A stretch of DNA of 64,000 bases, taken from Candidatus Enterenecus stercoripullorum. GTDB lineage: Bacteria; Bacillota; Clostridia; Oscillospirales; Oscillospiraceae. A program made the position numbers and the translations under genes. The notes beneath the pieces are model-generated. The model did no database searches, had not been told where the DNA came from, and saw only the letters and a program-made list of their open reading frames with translations. The stretch lies in assembly GCA_018716015.1 (NCBI GenBank), contig DVKM01000057.1:1-64000 (forward strand). Reading direction: 5' to 3'. Positions 33,518-40,944 of this stretch are shown here, in pieces; the first letter of the stretch is position 1; every line of letters starts with the position of its first letter.

Positions 33518-33546
33518 TTGCATTTTCTTTTTATTTGTGCTATCAT
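33518..33546 (+). promoter_or_regulatory. Promoter for tRNA-Arg
   Basis: TTGCAT at 33518-33523 and TATCAT at 33541-33546, spacer 17 bp, 23 bp before the tRNA. Confidence 0.65.
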
Positions 33547-33569
33547 AATTAAGCTATTTAAAACAGTAT

Positions 33570-33646
33570 GCGGCTGTAGCTCAGTTGGATAGAGTGTTTG
33601 GCTACGAACCAAAAGGTCGGGGGTTCGAATCCCTTCAGCCGTACCA
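33570..33646 (+). tRNA. tRNA-Arg (anticodon ACG)
   Basis: A 77-nt cloverleaf with encoded CCA. Acceptor GCGGCTG pairs with CAGCCGT (G1-U72 wobble). The anticodon stem TTTGG/CCAAA encloses CTACGAA with anticodon ACG, read as ICG after A34 deamination, for CGU/CGC/CGA. The T arm contains GGTTCGAATCC. No intron or flanking tRNA. Confidence 0.95.
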
Positions 33647-33690
33647 GCGCGTGGCAAGCGTCATTTCGCTTGCCACGCGCTTTTTTATTT
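33647..33690 (+). terminator. Intrinsic terminator of the tRNA-Arg gene
   Basis: A perfect 14-bp stem GCGCGTGGCAAGCG / CGCTTGCCACGCGC with a 6-nt loop and TTTTTTATTT. It abuts the CCA end. The 148 bp beyond hold no complete gene, only a short minus-strand open tail (33693-33818) of unknown origin. Confidence 0.88.
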
Positions 33691-33838
33691 CATTACAAAG
33701 CGCTTCGCCCGCTCATTTTGCCGCTCCCTTCTTCCAGCTGCGCCAGGGTTGCGTTGGGCTTCGGTTTGGTGTGCCGCCCCTTGAGCGTGATTTTCTGGTT
33801 ACCCGGGAAATATTGATTTCAACTTTCCCCTCTTAAGA

Positions 33839-33870
33839 AAGGACATCCTGATGGATGTCCCTTCTTTTTT
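33839..33870 (+). terminator. Stem-loop with T-run before the YtrA-type gene
   Basis: GGACATCC-TGAT-GGATGTCC followed by CTTCTTTTTT. It ends 21 bp before the next promoter; its upstream gene is not evident, consistent with a lost gene between it and the tRNA. Confidence 0.7.
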
Positions 33871-33890
33871 ATCAAAGTTGAATCAAACAC

Positions 33891-33922
33891 TTGACAGATC
33901 TGTTTATACTGTATATACTGTA
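33891..33922 (+). promoter_or_regulatory. Promoter with TATACTGTA direct repeat (YtrA-type operator)
   Basis: TTGACA at 33891-33896 and TATACT at 33914-33919, spacer 17 bp. The -10 lies in a perfect tandem repeat TATACTGTA (33905-33913 and 33914-33922), and TGTA...TACA is also an inverted pair. A regulator bound here would block the -10, as expected for autorepression. Confidence 0.65.
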
Positions 33923-33949
33923 CATGAACAGAAGAAGGGCGGTGAGGCT

Positions 33950-34327
33950 TTGAATATCCTGATTGACAATAAGAGCGGTGCGCCGATTTACGACCAGATC
34001 TATGCGCAGATCAAGTCGCAGATCATCAGCGGGGCGCTGAAGGAGGATGACATGCTGCCATCTATCCGGAACCTGGCCAAGGATTTGCGCATCAGCGTCA
34101 TCACTACCAAACGGGCCTATGATGAGCTGGAGCGGGAGGGGTTCATCTATACGGTGGCAGGGAAGGGCTGCTTTGTGGCGGCCAAAAACGTGGAGCTGCT
34201 CCGGGAGGAAAACCTGAAAAAGATCGAGGAGCATATGGAGCAAATCGTCAAGCTGGCGGCTTCCTGCAACCTGAGTCGCGAGGAGCTTATCCGTATGCTC
34301 CGATATATCATGGAGGGATCAGAATGA
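33950..34327 (+). CDS. GntR-family regulator, YtrA subfamily
   Basis: A 125-residue repressor with a GntR winged helix (about 10-78: PIYDQIYAQIKSQIISGAL, LPSIRNLAKDLRISVITTKR) and a short C-terminal dimerisation helix, the YtrA pattern with no effector domain. TTG 33950 is chosen because GGTGAGG lies just upstream and it gives the usual YtrA length. It overlaps the ABC ATPase gene by 4 bp. Confidence 0.9.
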   Translation: MNILIDNKSGAPIYDQIYAQIKSQIISGALKEDDMLPSIRNLAKDLRISVITTKRAYDELEREGFIYTVAGKGCFVAAKNVELLREENLKKIEEHMEQIVKLAASCNLSREELIRMLRYIMEGSE

Positions 34328-35166
34328 ACGCGCTGGAACTGAGAGACTTGAGAAAAACATTTGGAGATTTCACCCTTGGCCCCCTCAACCTGACGTTGCC
34401 CAGCGGCTGCATCATGGGGCTGATCGGGGAGAACGGGGCGGGGAAGAGCACCACCATGAGACTGATTCTGGACATAATCTCCCCGGATCAGGGCGAGGTG
34501 TTCATCCTGGGACAGGATGGACGGAGCCATATCCGGGATTTGAAGGAGGACATGGGTGTGATGCTGGATGAGGTGGGCCTCCCCGGCTACCTCACCCCCG
34601 GCCAGGTGGGTAGGATTATGGCCTCCGCATTCCGAAACTGGGATTCGGAGGTCTATGAGGGCTATCTGCGTCGGTTTGGACTGCCGGAGAACAAGCGGTT
34701 CAAGGAGTTCTCCCGGGGTATGAAGATGAAGCTGGGCATTGCGGTGGCCCTGTCCCATCACGCCAAACTGCTGTTGCTGGACGAGGCCACCAGCGGCCTG
34801 GACCCGGTGGTGCGGGACGAGGTGGTGGAACTGATCATGGAGTTCACCCGCCAGGAGGACCATTCGGCCCTGATTTCCTCCCACATCGTCAGCGACTTGG
34901 AAAAGTGTTGCGATTACATCGCGTTTCTCCAAAAAGGGAAACTGCTGCTGTGCGAGGAGAAGGACCGTCTGAAGGAGCGCTACGGAGTGCTGCGATGTAG
35001 CAGGGAGCGGCTGTTGGAGTTGGACGGAACTGTGGTCCTCGGGAAGCGGGAATCTCCCTATGGGGTAGAGGCCATCGTAGACCGGGCCAAGGTCCCCGCC
35101 GGTCTGGAACTGGGCCCGGTGGATATTGGACAGCTGTTTATCGTTATGGCAAAGGGGGAGATGTGA
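34324..35166 (+). CDS. ABC transporter ATP-binding protein (YtrB-like)
   Basis: A 280-residue ATPase: Walker A GENGAGKSTTMRLIL, Q-loop near LDEVGLPGYLT, signature FSRGMKMKLGIAVAL, Walker B LLLLDEATSGLDP and H-loop ISSHIVSDL. The C-terminal 60 residues are an extension. In Ytr-type systems these exporters answer cell-envelope stress; here the substrate is unknown. Confidence 0.9.
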   Translation: MNALELRDLRKTFGDFTLGPLNLTLPSGCIMGLIGENGAGKSTTMRLILDIISPDQGEVFILGQDGRSHIRDLKEDMGVMLDEVGLPGYLTPGQVGRIMASAFRNWDSEVYEGYLRRFGLPENKRFKEFSRGMKMKLGIAVALSHHAKLLLLDEATSGLDPVVRDEVVELIMEFTRQEDHSALISSHIVSDLEKCCDYIAFLQKGKLLLCEEKDRLKERYGVLRCSRERLLELDGTVVLGKRESPYGVEAIVDRAKVPAGLELGPVDIGQLFIVMAKGEM

Positions 35167-35167
35167 C

Positions 35168-35788
35168 ATGAAAGGACTGCTTCTGAAAGACTTCTATTTG
35201 ATGATCCGGTACTGCAGGAGCTTTCTTCTGGTGTCGGCGGTATTCATTGGGTTGTTTGTCGTAGAGCCATCCAATTTCTTTTTTCTGCTGATGCTGTGCA
35301 TTATGTTGGGGATGCTGCCCACTACGCTGCTCTCTTATGATGAAAGGGAGCAATGGAATGTATACAGCCAGGTCTTTCCCATTTCGAAGGCCCAGTATAT
35401 ATCCGTCAAATATCTGATTGGTCTGCTGTGCAGCGTTTTGGTGGTGGTCGTGGTGGCGGCGATCTGCCTGGTCCGCTTTAGAGCCGCAGTACTGATTCCG
35501 CTGCTGTGCATATCCCTGGTGTGCAGTTTGATTCCGGCGGCGCTGCTCCTGCCCTTGAGCTTTCGGTTCGGCACGGAGAAGGCCAGATACCTGTACTTTG
35601 TATTCATGTCCTTGGCTGCCTTTGTAGGTGCCTTTCTCATTACTGGGGGAGAGGGGATTACTGGGGGCTCTGCGCATATCTCGGTGGCACTGACTTGGAC
35701 GCTTCCGCTGCTGTGCGCGGGCGCAGCAGTGGTCTATGGATTGTCCTGGCTGCTTTCCATCGCGTGGTACCAACGCCGGGAACCCTAA
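35168..35788 (+). CDS. ABC-2 type permease
   Basis: A 206-residue membrane protein with six predicted helices (for instance SFLLVSAVFIGLFVVE, FFFLLMLCIMLGML, SVLVVVVVAAICLV). LLKDFYLMIRYCRSFLL and YDEREQWNVYSQVFPISKAQY match ABC2_membrane_5 exporters. ATG 35168 lies 1 bp after the ATPase stop. Confidence 0.85.
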   Translation: MKGLLLKDFYLMIRYCRSFLLVSAVFIGLFVVEPSNFFFLLMLCIMLGMLPTTLLSYDEREQWNVYSQVFPISKAQYISVKYLIGLLCSVLVVVVVAAICLVRFRAAVLIPLLCISLVCSLIPAALLLPLSFRFGTEKARYLYFVFMSLAAFVGAFLITGGEGITGGSAHISVALTWTLPLLCAGAAVVYGLSWLLSIAWYQRREP

Positions 35789-35791
35789 ACG

Positions 35792-35824
35792 AAAAAGAGG
35801 CGGCTTCGAAAGCCGCCTCTTTTT
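35792..35824. terminator. Bidirectional terminator between the Ytr-type operon and rbr
   Basis: AAAAAGAGGCGGCTT and its complement around a 3-nt centre; flanking A and T runs suit both directions. Confidence 0.85.
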
Positions 35825-35846
35825 GATGATCATAGATGGTATAAAA

Positions 35847-36380
35847 TCAATAGTTCTGGGCCTTGCGCTCGAAGTAGGAGCCGGGATGGGCGCACACAGG
35901 GCAGACCTTGGGGGCGTCCTTACCCACATAGACGTGGCCGCAGTTGCGGCACACCCAGATAGTCTCCTCGCCGGCGGAGAACACCAGGTCGTTCTCCACG
36001 TTGCCCAGCAGCTTCAGGTAGCGCTCCTCATGCTCCTTCTCGATGGCGCCCACCCTCTCAAAGAGGGTGGCGATGCGGTCAAAGCCCTCGGCCCGGGCGG
36101 TCTCCGCCATTTCCTTGTACATGGAGGTCCATTCCTCGTTCTCTCCGGCGGCGGCAGCCTTCAGGTTCTCGGCGGTGGTTCCGATACCGCCCAGCTCCTT
36201 GAACCACATCTTGGCGTGCTCCTTCTCGTTGCTGGCGGTTTCCTCAAAGATGGCGGCAATCTGCTCATAGCCATCCTTTCTGGCTTTGCTGGCAAAATAG
36301 GTGTACTTGTTGCGGGCCTGGCTCTCGCCGGCAAAAGCGGTCCACAGGTTGGCTTCAGTCTTGCTTCCTTTGAGTTCCAT
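35847..36380 (-). CDS. rbr: Rubrerythrin
   Basis: A 177-residue non-heme iron peroxidase for oxygen defence in anaerobes. The N-terminal four-helix di-iron domain has TAFAGESQARNKYTYFA and SNEKEHAKMWF; the C-terminal rubredoxin domain has CRNCGHVYVG and CPVCAHPGSYF. ATG 36380 (MELKGSKTE) follows AAAAGGAGGA; a longer frame starts inside the SD region. A PerR-like box lies in the leader. Confidence 0.95.
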   Translation of the reverse strand: MELKGSKTEANLWTAFAGESQARNKYTYFASKARKDGYEQIAAIFEETASNEKEHAKMWFKELGGIGTTAENLKAAAAGENEEWTSMYKEMAETARAEGFDRIATLFERVGAIEKEHEERYLKLLGNVENDLVFSAGEETIWVCRNCGHVYVGKDAPKVCPVCAHPGSYFERKAQNY

Positions 36381-36404
36381 ATGTATTCCTCCTTTTTTAA
36401 TTAA

Positions 36405-36462
36405 CAATAATAATTCTTATTTATTATGAAGTGATCATATCACAACCCAGAAGGGAATGCAA
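36405..36462 (-). promoter_or_regulatory. rbr promoter with PerR-like box
   Basis: Minus strand: TTGCAT (36462-36457) and TATGAT (36439-36434), spacer 17 bp. Downstream TAAGAATTATTATTG (36419-36405) matches 11 of 14 fixed positions of the PerR box TTATAATNATTATAA. Peroxide-responsive repression of rubrerythrin is known in clostridia. Confidence 0.6.
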
Positions 36463-36552
36463 GGGTTTTTGCAAAATTTTTCAGCTTATTTTTTCAATAT
36501 AGTCACATACTAATCCCGGTGAAGCTGAAACTGTTTTGCGAGGAGGATAGCC

Positions 36553-36933
36553 ATGAAAGCAAACCATTTTACTGTGCTGGCAGCAGCCATTTTGGCGGCT
36601 GCTCTGCTGACCGGATGCAGCGCAGACCAGAACGGGGAAGCGCATACCCAGGATGTCAGACCAAGCGGCACCTTGCGGGTCAGCGATGATCCGGAACCCA
36701 GCGTGTCCAACGACGCCATGGAAGGCGGCGGGGCAGGCGGCACCAATGACACAGACAATGACGGCCAGCCCGACGCCAGCCCGGACCACAGCGGCCGGGT
36801 GAGCGGGGACGGCCCCTTAGAGGACATCGGCGACGCAGCAGGCGACCTGATTGAAGGCGCGGGCGACGCAGTGAAGGACGCAGGCGACGCGGTGGGCAAA
36901 GCAGCCGACCGGGCCGGCAATGCCATGAAGTAA
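36553..36933 (+). CDS. Small acidic lipoprotein
   Basis: A 126-residue predicted lipoprotein with lipobox LTGC (Cys22). The mature part is Asp/Gly/Asn-rich and disordered to about 90, then forms a repetitive helix with LIEGAGDAVKDAGDAVGKAA, an 11-residue-like amphipathic pattern. No family recognised. The SD is GCGAGGAGG. A shared terminator follows. Confidence 0.7.
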   Translation: MKANHFTVLAAAILAAALLTGCSADQNGEAHTQDVRPSGTLRVSDDPEPSVSNDAMEGGGAGGTNDTDNDGQPDASPDHSGRVSGDGPLEDIGDAAGDLIEGAGDAVKDAGDAVGKAADRAGNAMK

Positions 36934-36961
36934 TTGTGACCCATTGTTTTATCAGGAGAAA

Positions 36962-36996
36962 ACCGGCAGGGGAGCGCTAATTTTCCCCTGCCGGTC
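36962..36996. terminator. Stem-loop shared by lipoprotein and pyr operon ends
   Basis: A 12-bp stem ACCGGCAGGGGA / TCCCCTGCCGGT with a 10-nt loop between convergent genes. Confidence 0.65.
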
Positions 36997-37015
36997 CCGT
37001 CATGGGACGCAACGG

Positions 37016-38176
37016 TTATCCCAGTACATATCCAATATATCGTTCCATGGTGTCCAGATGGCCGATACCTCCGGATTCCTCTCCCACTTTATAAAAGCTG
37101 TGGCTCTGGTAGAACTGTTTGGCCCGGTTATTTTCGGGGGCGCACCGCAGACGGATGTACTGCCGTCCCCGATTCCGGAAGGCGGAGATGGCCTGACCCA
37201 GCATCTGAACGCCCAGCCCTTGGGAGCGGTACTCCGGCATGATGTAGAAAAAAGGGACGCGCCCAATTTTCCGCTCAGCCTCCTGCTGGAAGTCCATCTG
37301 AAGAATGCCCACAGGGGAATCGCCAGCCATGGCAAGCAGTACGCTGGCAGGGTCAAAATCGTGGTTGCGCTGGGCTGTGGCGAGAAAAGCGGGACCGTCG
37401 AAGTTGTCCATGGTCCCGTGGCTGGTCAGCCAGCCCTCTTGGCGGGCGGAGAGATAGCGATCCTTTTGCTCGGGTAGCCGCAGCGGGATGAAATAGAGAG
37501 AGATGGCGGCCAGATCCTTCGCCTTCGTATCCCCGGAGCCGTCGCCCCGGCGGGGGCTTCCGGCAAGGTCTCCCAGGTGGCTGGCATCGTTGTAGTAGCA
37601 CACCTTGCAGGAGCCGCCTTCAAATTCCAGCTTGGCCACGCTGGTGTTGTCACCCAGGGGTAGCTCTCCCATGCGCTCCAGTGGAAGGCCCAACCAAAAC
37701 GCCAGTCCGGAGCGAATGGCGCTGCCGTGGGCGAACACCGCCACGGTCTGATCCGGGTGGCTGGCCGCGATACGCTCTACGGCGGTATGTATGCGCTGCT
37801 GCAGTTCCGGATAGGTCTCGCTGCCCGTGACATGCCAGGCGGGGTCGCAGCGCAGGAAGGCCAGCATGCGCTCCTGGTCCCGGCGCAGCAGTTCCCCCCA
37901 GGTGTGATCCTCCCAGCAGCCGCCGCCAATCTCCCGCAGCTGGGGATCCACCCGGAGGGAGAGATTCCGGGTGTGGAGAATGGCCCGGGCGGTGGTCATG
38001 GTGCGAAACAGGTCACTGGAGTACACCGCGTCAATATGCACATCCTGAAAACGTACGGCCAGAGCGTCAATTTGGCGATATCCCTTCTCTGTGATCAGGC
38101 CGTTGTACCAGCCATGGCAGCGGCGGTAGAGATTGCCCTCTGCCTGGGCGTGGCGGATGAGATAAACTGTGGTCAT
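37016..38176 (-). CDS. Fusion of histidine phosphatase and GNAT acetyltransferase
   Basis: A 386-residue protein. Residues 1-200 are a phosphoglycerate-mutase-like phosphatase with the nucleophile His9 in LIRHAQAEGN, acid region near YSSDLFRTMTTA and second His in VAVFAHGSAIR. Residues 225-386 are a GNAT domain with YRSQGLGVQMLGQAI (acetyl-CoA binding). It follows pyrD by 25 bp as last gene of the pyrimidine operon. A role in dephosphorylating a nucleotide or cofactor is possible but not shown. Confidence 0.82.
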   Translation of the reverse strand: MTTVYLIRHAQAEGNLYRRCHGWYNGLITEKGYRQIDALAVRFQDVHIDAVYSSDLFRTMTTARAILHTRNLSLRVDPQLREIGGGCWEDHTWGELLRRDQERMLAFLRCDPAWHVTGSETYPELQQRIHTAVERIAASHPDQTVAVFAHGSAIRSGLAFWLGLPLERMGELPLGDNTSVAKLEFEGGSCKVCYYNDASHLGDLAGSPRRGDGSGDTKAKDLAAISLYFIPLRLPEQKDRYLSARQEGWLTSHGTMDNFDGPAFLATAQRNHDFDPASVLLAMAGDSPVGILQMDFQQEAERKIGRVPFFYIMPEYRSQGLGVQMLGQAISAFRNRGRQYIRLRCAPENNRAKQFYQSHSFYKVGEESGGIGHLDTMERYIGYVLG

Positions 38177-38201
38177 AGGAACGCCTCTTCCTTCCTTTTT
38201 G

Positions 38202-39119
38202 TCACCAGGGCCGAACCGCGCCGGTGAGCTGGGATACGCTGGACAGCCCCTGCCGGGCCGCAATCTCCCGCAGCCCGTCCCGCACATGGATGGGGGCGTA
38301 GGGATCGGCAAAGCAGGCGGTGCCCACCGCCACAGCGCTGGCACCGGCCAGCATGAGCTGGGCGGCGCTGTCGCCGTCGGACACGCCCCCCATGCCCAGA
38401 ATGGGCAGGCCCACGCTGGACACCTCCCACACCATGCGCACCGCAATGGGCAGGACAGCGGGGCCGGACAGGCCGCCGGTGTTCATTTTCAGAATGGGGC
38501 GGTGGGAATGGACGTCGATGCGCATGCCACGCAGGGTGTTGATGAGGGACAGGGCGTCCGCGCCGGCGTCGGCCACCGCCCGGGCGATCTCCACAATTTC
38601 GGTGACGTTGGGGGAGAGTTTGACCATGACGGGCACTTTGCCCGCATGGGCCTTGGCCATACAGGTGACCTCGGCGGCCAACTCCGGACGGGTGCCGTAG
38701 GCAAGGCCACCGGCCTTCACGTTGGGGCAGGAGATGTTGACCTCAATGAGGTCCACCCCGGCGTCCGAGAGCTTCTGGCACATCTCGCCGTATTCCTCTG
38801 GAGTATTGCCGGAGATGTTGGCGATCACCTTCACATCATACCGGCGCAGGAAGGGAAGCTCCGTCTGGATAAAGGTGTCCACGCCAGGGTTCTGCAACCC
38901 CACACTGTTGAGAATCCCCATGGAGGTTTCCGCAATGCGAGGGGGAGGGTTGCCCTCCCGGGACGTGGCGGTAAGTCCCTTAACACAGATGCCGCCCAGT
39001 TCAGACAGGTCATAGAACTGTCCATACTCCCGGCCAAACCCAAAGGTGCCCGAGGCCACCACCACCGGGTTTTTCAGCTCCACGCCGGCCAGATCGACCG
39101 CCATAGACGGATTAGTCAT
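38202..39119 (-). CDS. pyrD: Dihydroorotate dehydrogenase B, catalytic subunit
   Basis: A 305-residue FMN enzyme oxidising dihydroorotate to orotate with NAD+ through PyrK. Signatures are VDLAGVELKNPVVVASGTFG, EVNISCPNVKAGG with the catalytic Cys and LSLINTLRGMRIDV. The class 1B form fits the linked pyrK. It overlaps pyrK by 8 bp. Confidence 0.96.
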   Translation of the reverse strand: MTNPSMAVDLAGVELKNPVVVASGTFGFGREYGQFYDLSELGGICVKGLTATSREGNPPPRIAETSMGILNSVGLQNPGVDTFIQTELPFLRRYDVKVIANISGNTPEEYGEMCQKLSDAGVDLIEVNISCPNVKAGGLAYGTRPELAAEVTCMAKAHAGKVPVMVKLSPNVTEIVEIARAVADAGADALSLINTLRGMRIDVHSHRPILKMNTGGLSGPAVLPIAVRMVWEVSSVGLPILGMGGVSDGDSAAQLMLAGASAVAVGTACFADPYAPIHVRDGLREIAARQGLSSVSQLTGAVRPW

Positions 39120-39885
39120 TCCAGTCCACCTCCTGAGCAGAAAATACAGGGCCGTCCTTGCATACGTGCATATAATGCCCCTGGGTATTTTTACAGGCGC
39201 ACACCAAGCAGGCCCCTACGCCGCAGCCCATGCGCTCCTCCATGGAGACCTGGCAAGGGACTCCTTTCTCCGCGCACACCGCGGCGACAGACTTCAGCAT
39301 GGGCTTGGGGCCGCAGGCCAACACGCCGTCGCAGCCGGCATGCTCCGATAATTCCTGCCGCACCAGGGCGTCCACAAAGCCGTGATGGCCCAGGGAACCG
39401 TTGTCGGTGGCCAGGCGCACGCCCCCGGGGCAGGCCTGGCCGAACTCCTCCAGCAGCATGGTGTTCTGGGCGCTGCGAAAGCCCAGTACTGCGGCACAGA
39501 CGCTGCCACCATGCACCGCGCAGCCCAACATGGGGGGCACGCCGATGCCGCCGCCCACCAGCAGGTATTTCCCATCCGGTTTCATGGAAAATCCGTTGCC
39601 CAGGGGGCCCAGCACGTCCAGACTGTCGCCCACCTGTCGCTGAGAGAGCCACCGGGTGCCCTCGCCCCGCGCTTCAAAGACAATCCGGATCAGGTCCCGC
39701 TGCGCGGACCAGTTGCAGATGGAGATGGGGCGGCGCAGCAGCTGGCTGTCCCCGCACTTGATGTGGAGAAACTGCCCTGGCGCTGAAATCTGCGCCGCGA
39801 TGCCCTTGCTCTCCAGCGTCATAGACCAGCCGCCGGAGGACAACTGGGTCAATTCCAAGATCTTACACTGTGTTTCTACTCTCAT
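39112..39885 (-). CDS. pyrK: Dihydroorotate dehydrogenase B, electron transfer subunit
   Basis: A 257-residue FAD/[2Fe-2S] protein passing electrons from PyrD to NAD+. LRRPISICNWS binds FAD, GGGIGVPPMLGCAV the NAD part, and four C-terminal cysteines in MGCGVGACLVCACKN and HVCKDGPVF hold the cluster. A 133-bp gap separates it from pyrF. Confidence 0.95.
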   Translation of the reverse strand: MRVETQCKILELTQLSSGGWSMTLESKGIAAQISAPGQFLHIKCGDSQLLRRPISICNWSAQRDLIRIVFEARGEGTRWLSQRQVGDSLDVLGPLGNGFSMKPDGKYLLVGGGIGVPPMLGCAVHGGSVCAAVLGFRSAQNTMLLEEFGQACPGGVRLATDNGSLGHHGFVDALVRQELSEHAGCDGVLACGPKPMLKSVAAVCAEKGVPCQVSMEERMGCGVGACLVCACKNTQGHYMHVCKDGPVFSAQEVDWND

Positions 39886-39933
39886 CTTTCACAGTCCTTT
39901 ACTGTCATCTGCATTCCTTCTGTTTGTGAAAAT

Positions 39934-39949
39934 GTTCCCGGCAGGGAAC
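39934..39949. repeat. Palindrome in the pyrF-pyrK gap
   Basis: GTTCCC-GGCA-GGGAAC, a perfect 6-bp inverted repeat in the only real gap of the pyr operon. On the minus strand it lies 50-65 nt before the pyrK start and could be an RNA processing or regulatory hairpin. No promoter is obvious. Confidence 0.4.
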
Positions 39950-40018
39950 GTTCCCGCCATGAAAATGGACGGGCATTGGCAGTTGAGAAACCGCAAGGCG
40001 GGTTCTTCACAGGCAGGA

Positions 40019-40942
40019 TTATAGGATCGTAATGTATTGCTTCAGCTCTTCCCGCATCTGGATGGCGGCGTCACGGGCGGCCTGCTGGTAGTCCAGGCCG
40101 TCCTTGCCGGTTTTTTTCCAGGCGCACATGATGGAGCGGGAGGCGTTGACGATGGCGCCCCGGCCCAGCTCGTCAAAGGCGTAGCGCACATCGGCGGCAG
40201 TGCCGCCCTGGGCGCCGTAGCCGGGCACCAGGAAGAAGGTGCGCTCCAGGCGGCGGCGCATTTCCTTGAGCACGGAGGGGTGGGTGGCGCCAATCACGGC
40301 CCCCAGGGCCTGATAGCCGTACTTTCCGGCGGTATCCTTGCCCCAGCGCTCGATGAGATCTCCCATGACCGTATAAACCAGCCGGTCTCCGGCCACCATA
40401 TCCTGCAGCTCCACAGAAGAGGGGTTGGAGGTCTTGGCCAGCACAAAGGCGGACTTGTTCCGAGCTGTGCACTGGTCCAGGAAGGGCTTGATGGCGTCAG
40501 AACCCATGTAGCCGTTGAGAGTGACGCAGTCGGCGTCAAAGACCGGGCACTCTGTCTGGCCTACTTTGGTTGCGCCCAGCCAGGCGTCGGCATAGGCGGA
40601 TGCGGTGGATCCGATATCCCCCCGCTTGATATCGGCGATGACGTACATGCCCTTTTCCTTGGCATACCGGATGGTCTTTTCCATGACCGCCATGCCGGCC
40701 CAGCCCAGATTTTCATAATAGGCGGACTGGGGCTTGACGGCAGGGACAATGTCACACAGCGCGTCAATCAGGCCCATGTTGAACTCCCAGATGGCGTCTG
40801 CCGCCCCCGCCAGGGTTTCGCCGTGGACCTCAAAGCTCTTTTTTTGAATATGGGCGGGCACATATTCGATGCGGGCATCCAGCCCCGCCACGGTGGGATT
40901 TTTCATCTCCCGAATTTTATCCTGCAGCATATCAAACGACAT
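40019..40942 (-). CDS. pyrF: Orotidine 5'-phosphate decarboxylase (type 2)
   Basis: A 307-residue enzyme making UMP. The catalytic Asp-Lys-Asp array is in VIADIKRGDIGSTASAYA. The length and PGYGAQGG near the C-terminus put it in the longer type 2 family. ATG 40942 lies 7 nt from GGGAGG; a TTG two codons earlier is an alternative. Only 2 bp separate it from pyrC. Confidence 0.95.
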   Translation of the reverse strand: MSFDMLQDKIREMKNPTVAGLDARIEYVPAHIQKKSFEVHGETLAGAADAIWEFNMGLIDALCDIVPAVKPQSAYYENLGWAGMAVMEKTIRYAKEKGMYVIADIKRGDIGSTASAYADAWLGATKVGQTECPVFDADCVTLNGYMGSDAIKPFLDQCTARNKSAFVLAKTSNPSSVELQDMVAGDRLVYTVMGDLIERWGKDTAGKYGYQALGAVIGATHPSVLKEMRRRLERTFFLVPGYGAQGGTAADVRYAFDELGRGAIVNASRSIMCAWKKTGKDGLDYQQAARDAAIQMREELKQYITIL

Positions 40943-40944
40943 AG

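Noticed and set aside
36843-36930. DNA repeat array in the small lipoprotein gene
   Set aside because: The GGCGACGCAG-like units are imperfect and follow from a repetitive helical peptide, not from an independent DNA repeat.
39925-39940. TTTGTGAAAATGTTC as a Rex operator before pyrK
   Set aside because: Only the left half fits TTGTGAA; the right half departs from TTCACAA, and it lies inside an operon.
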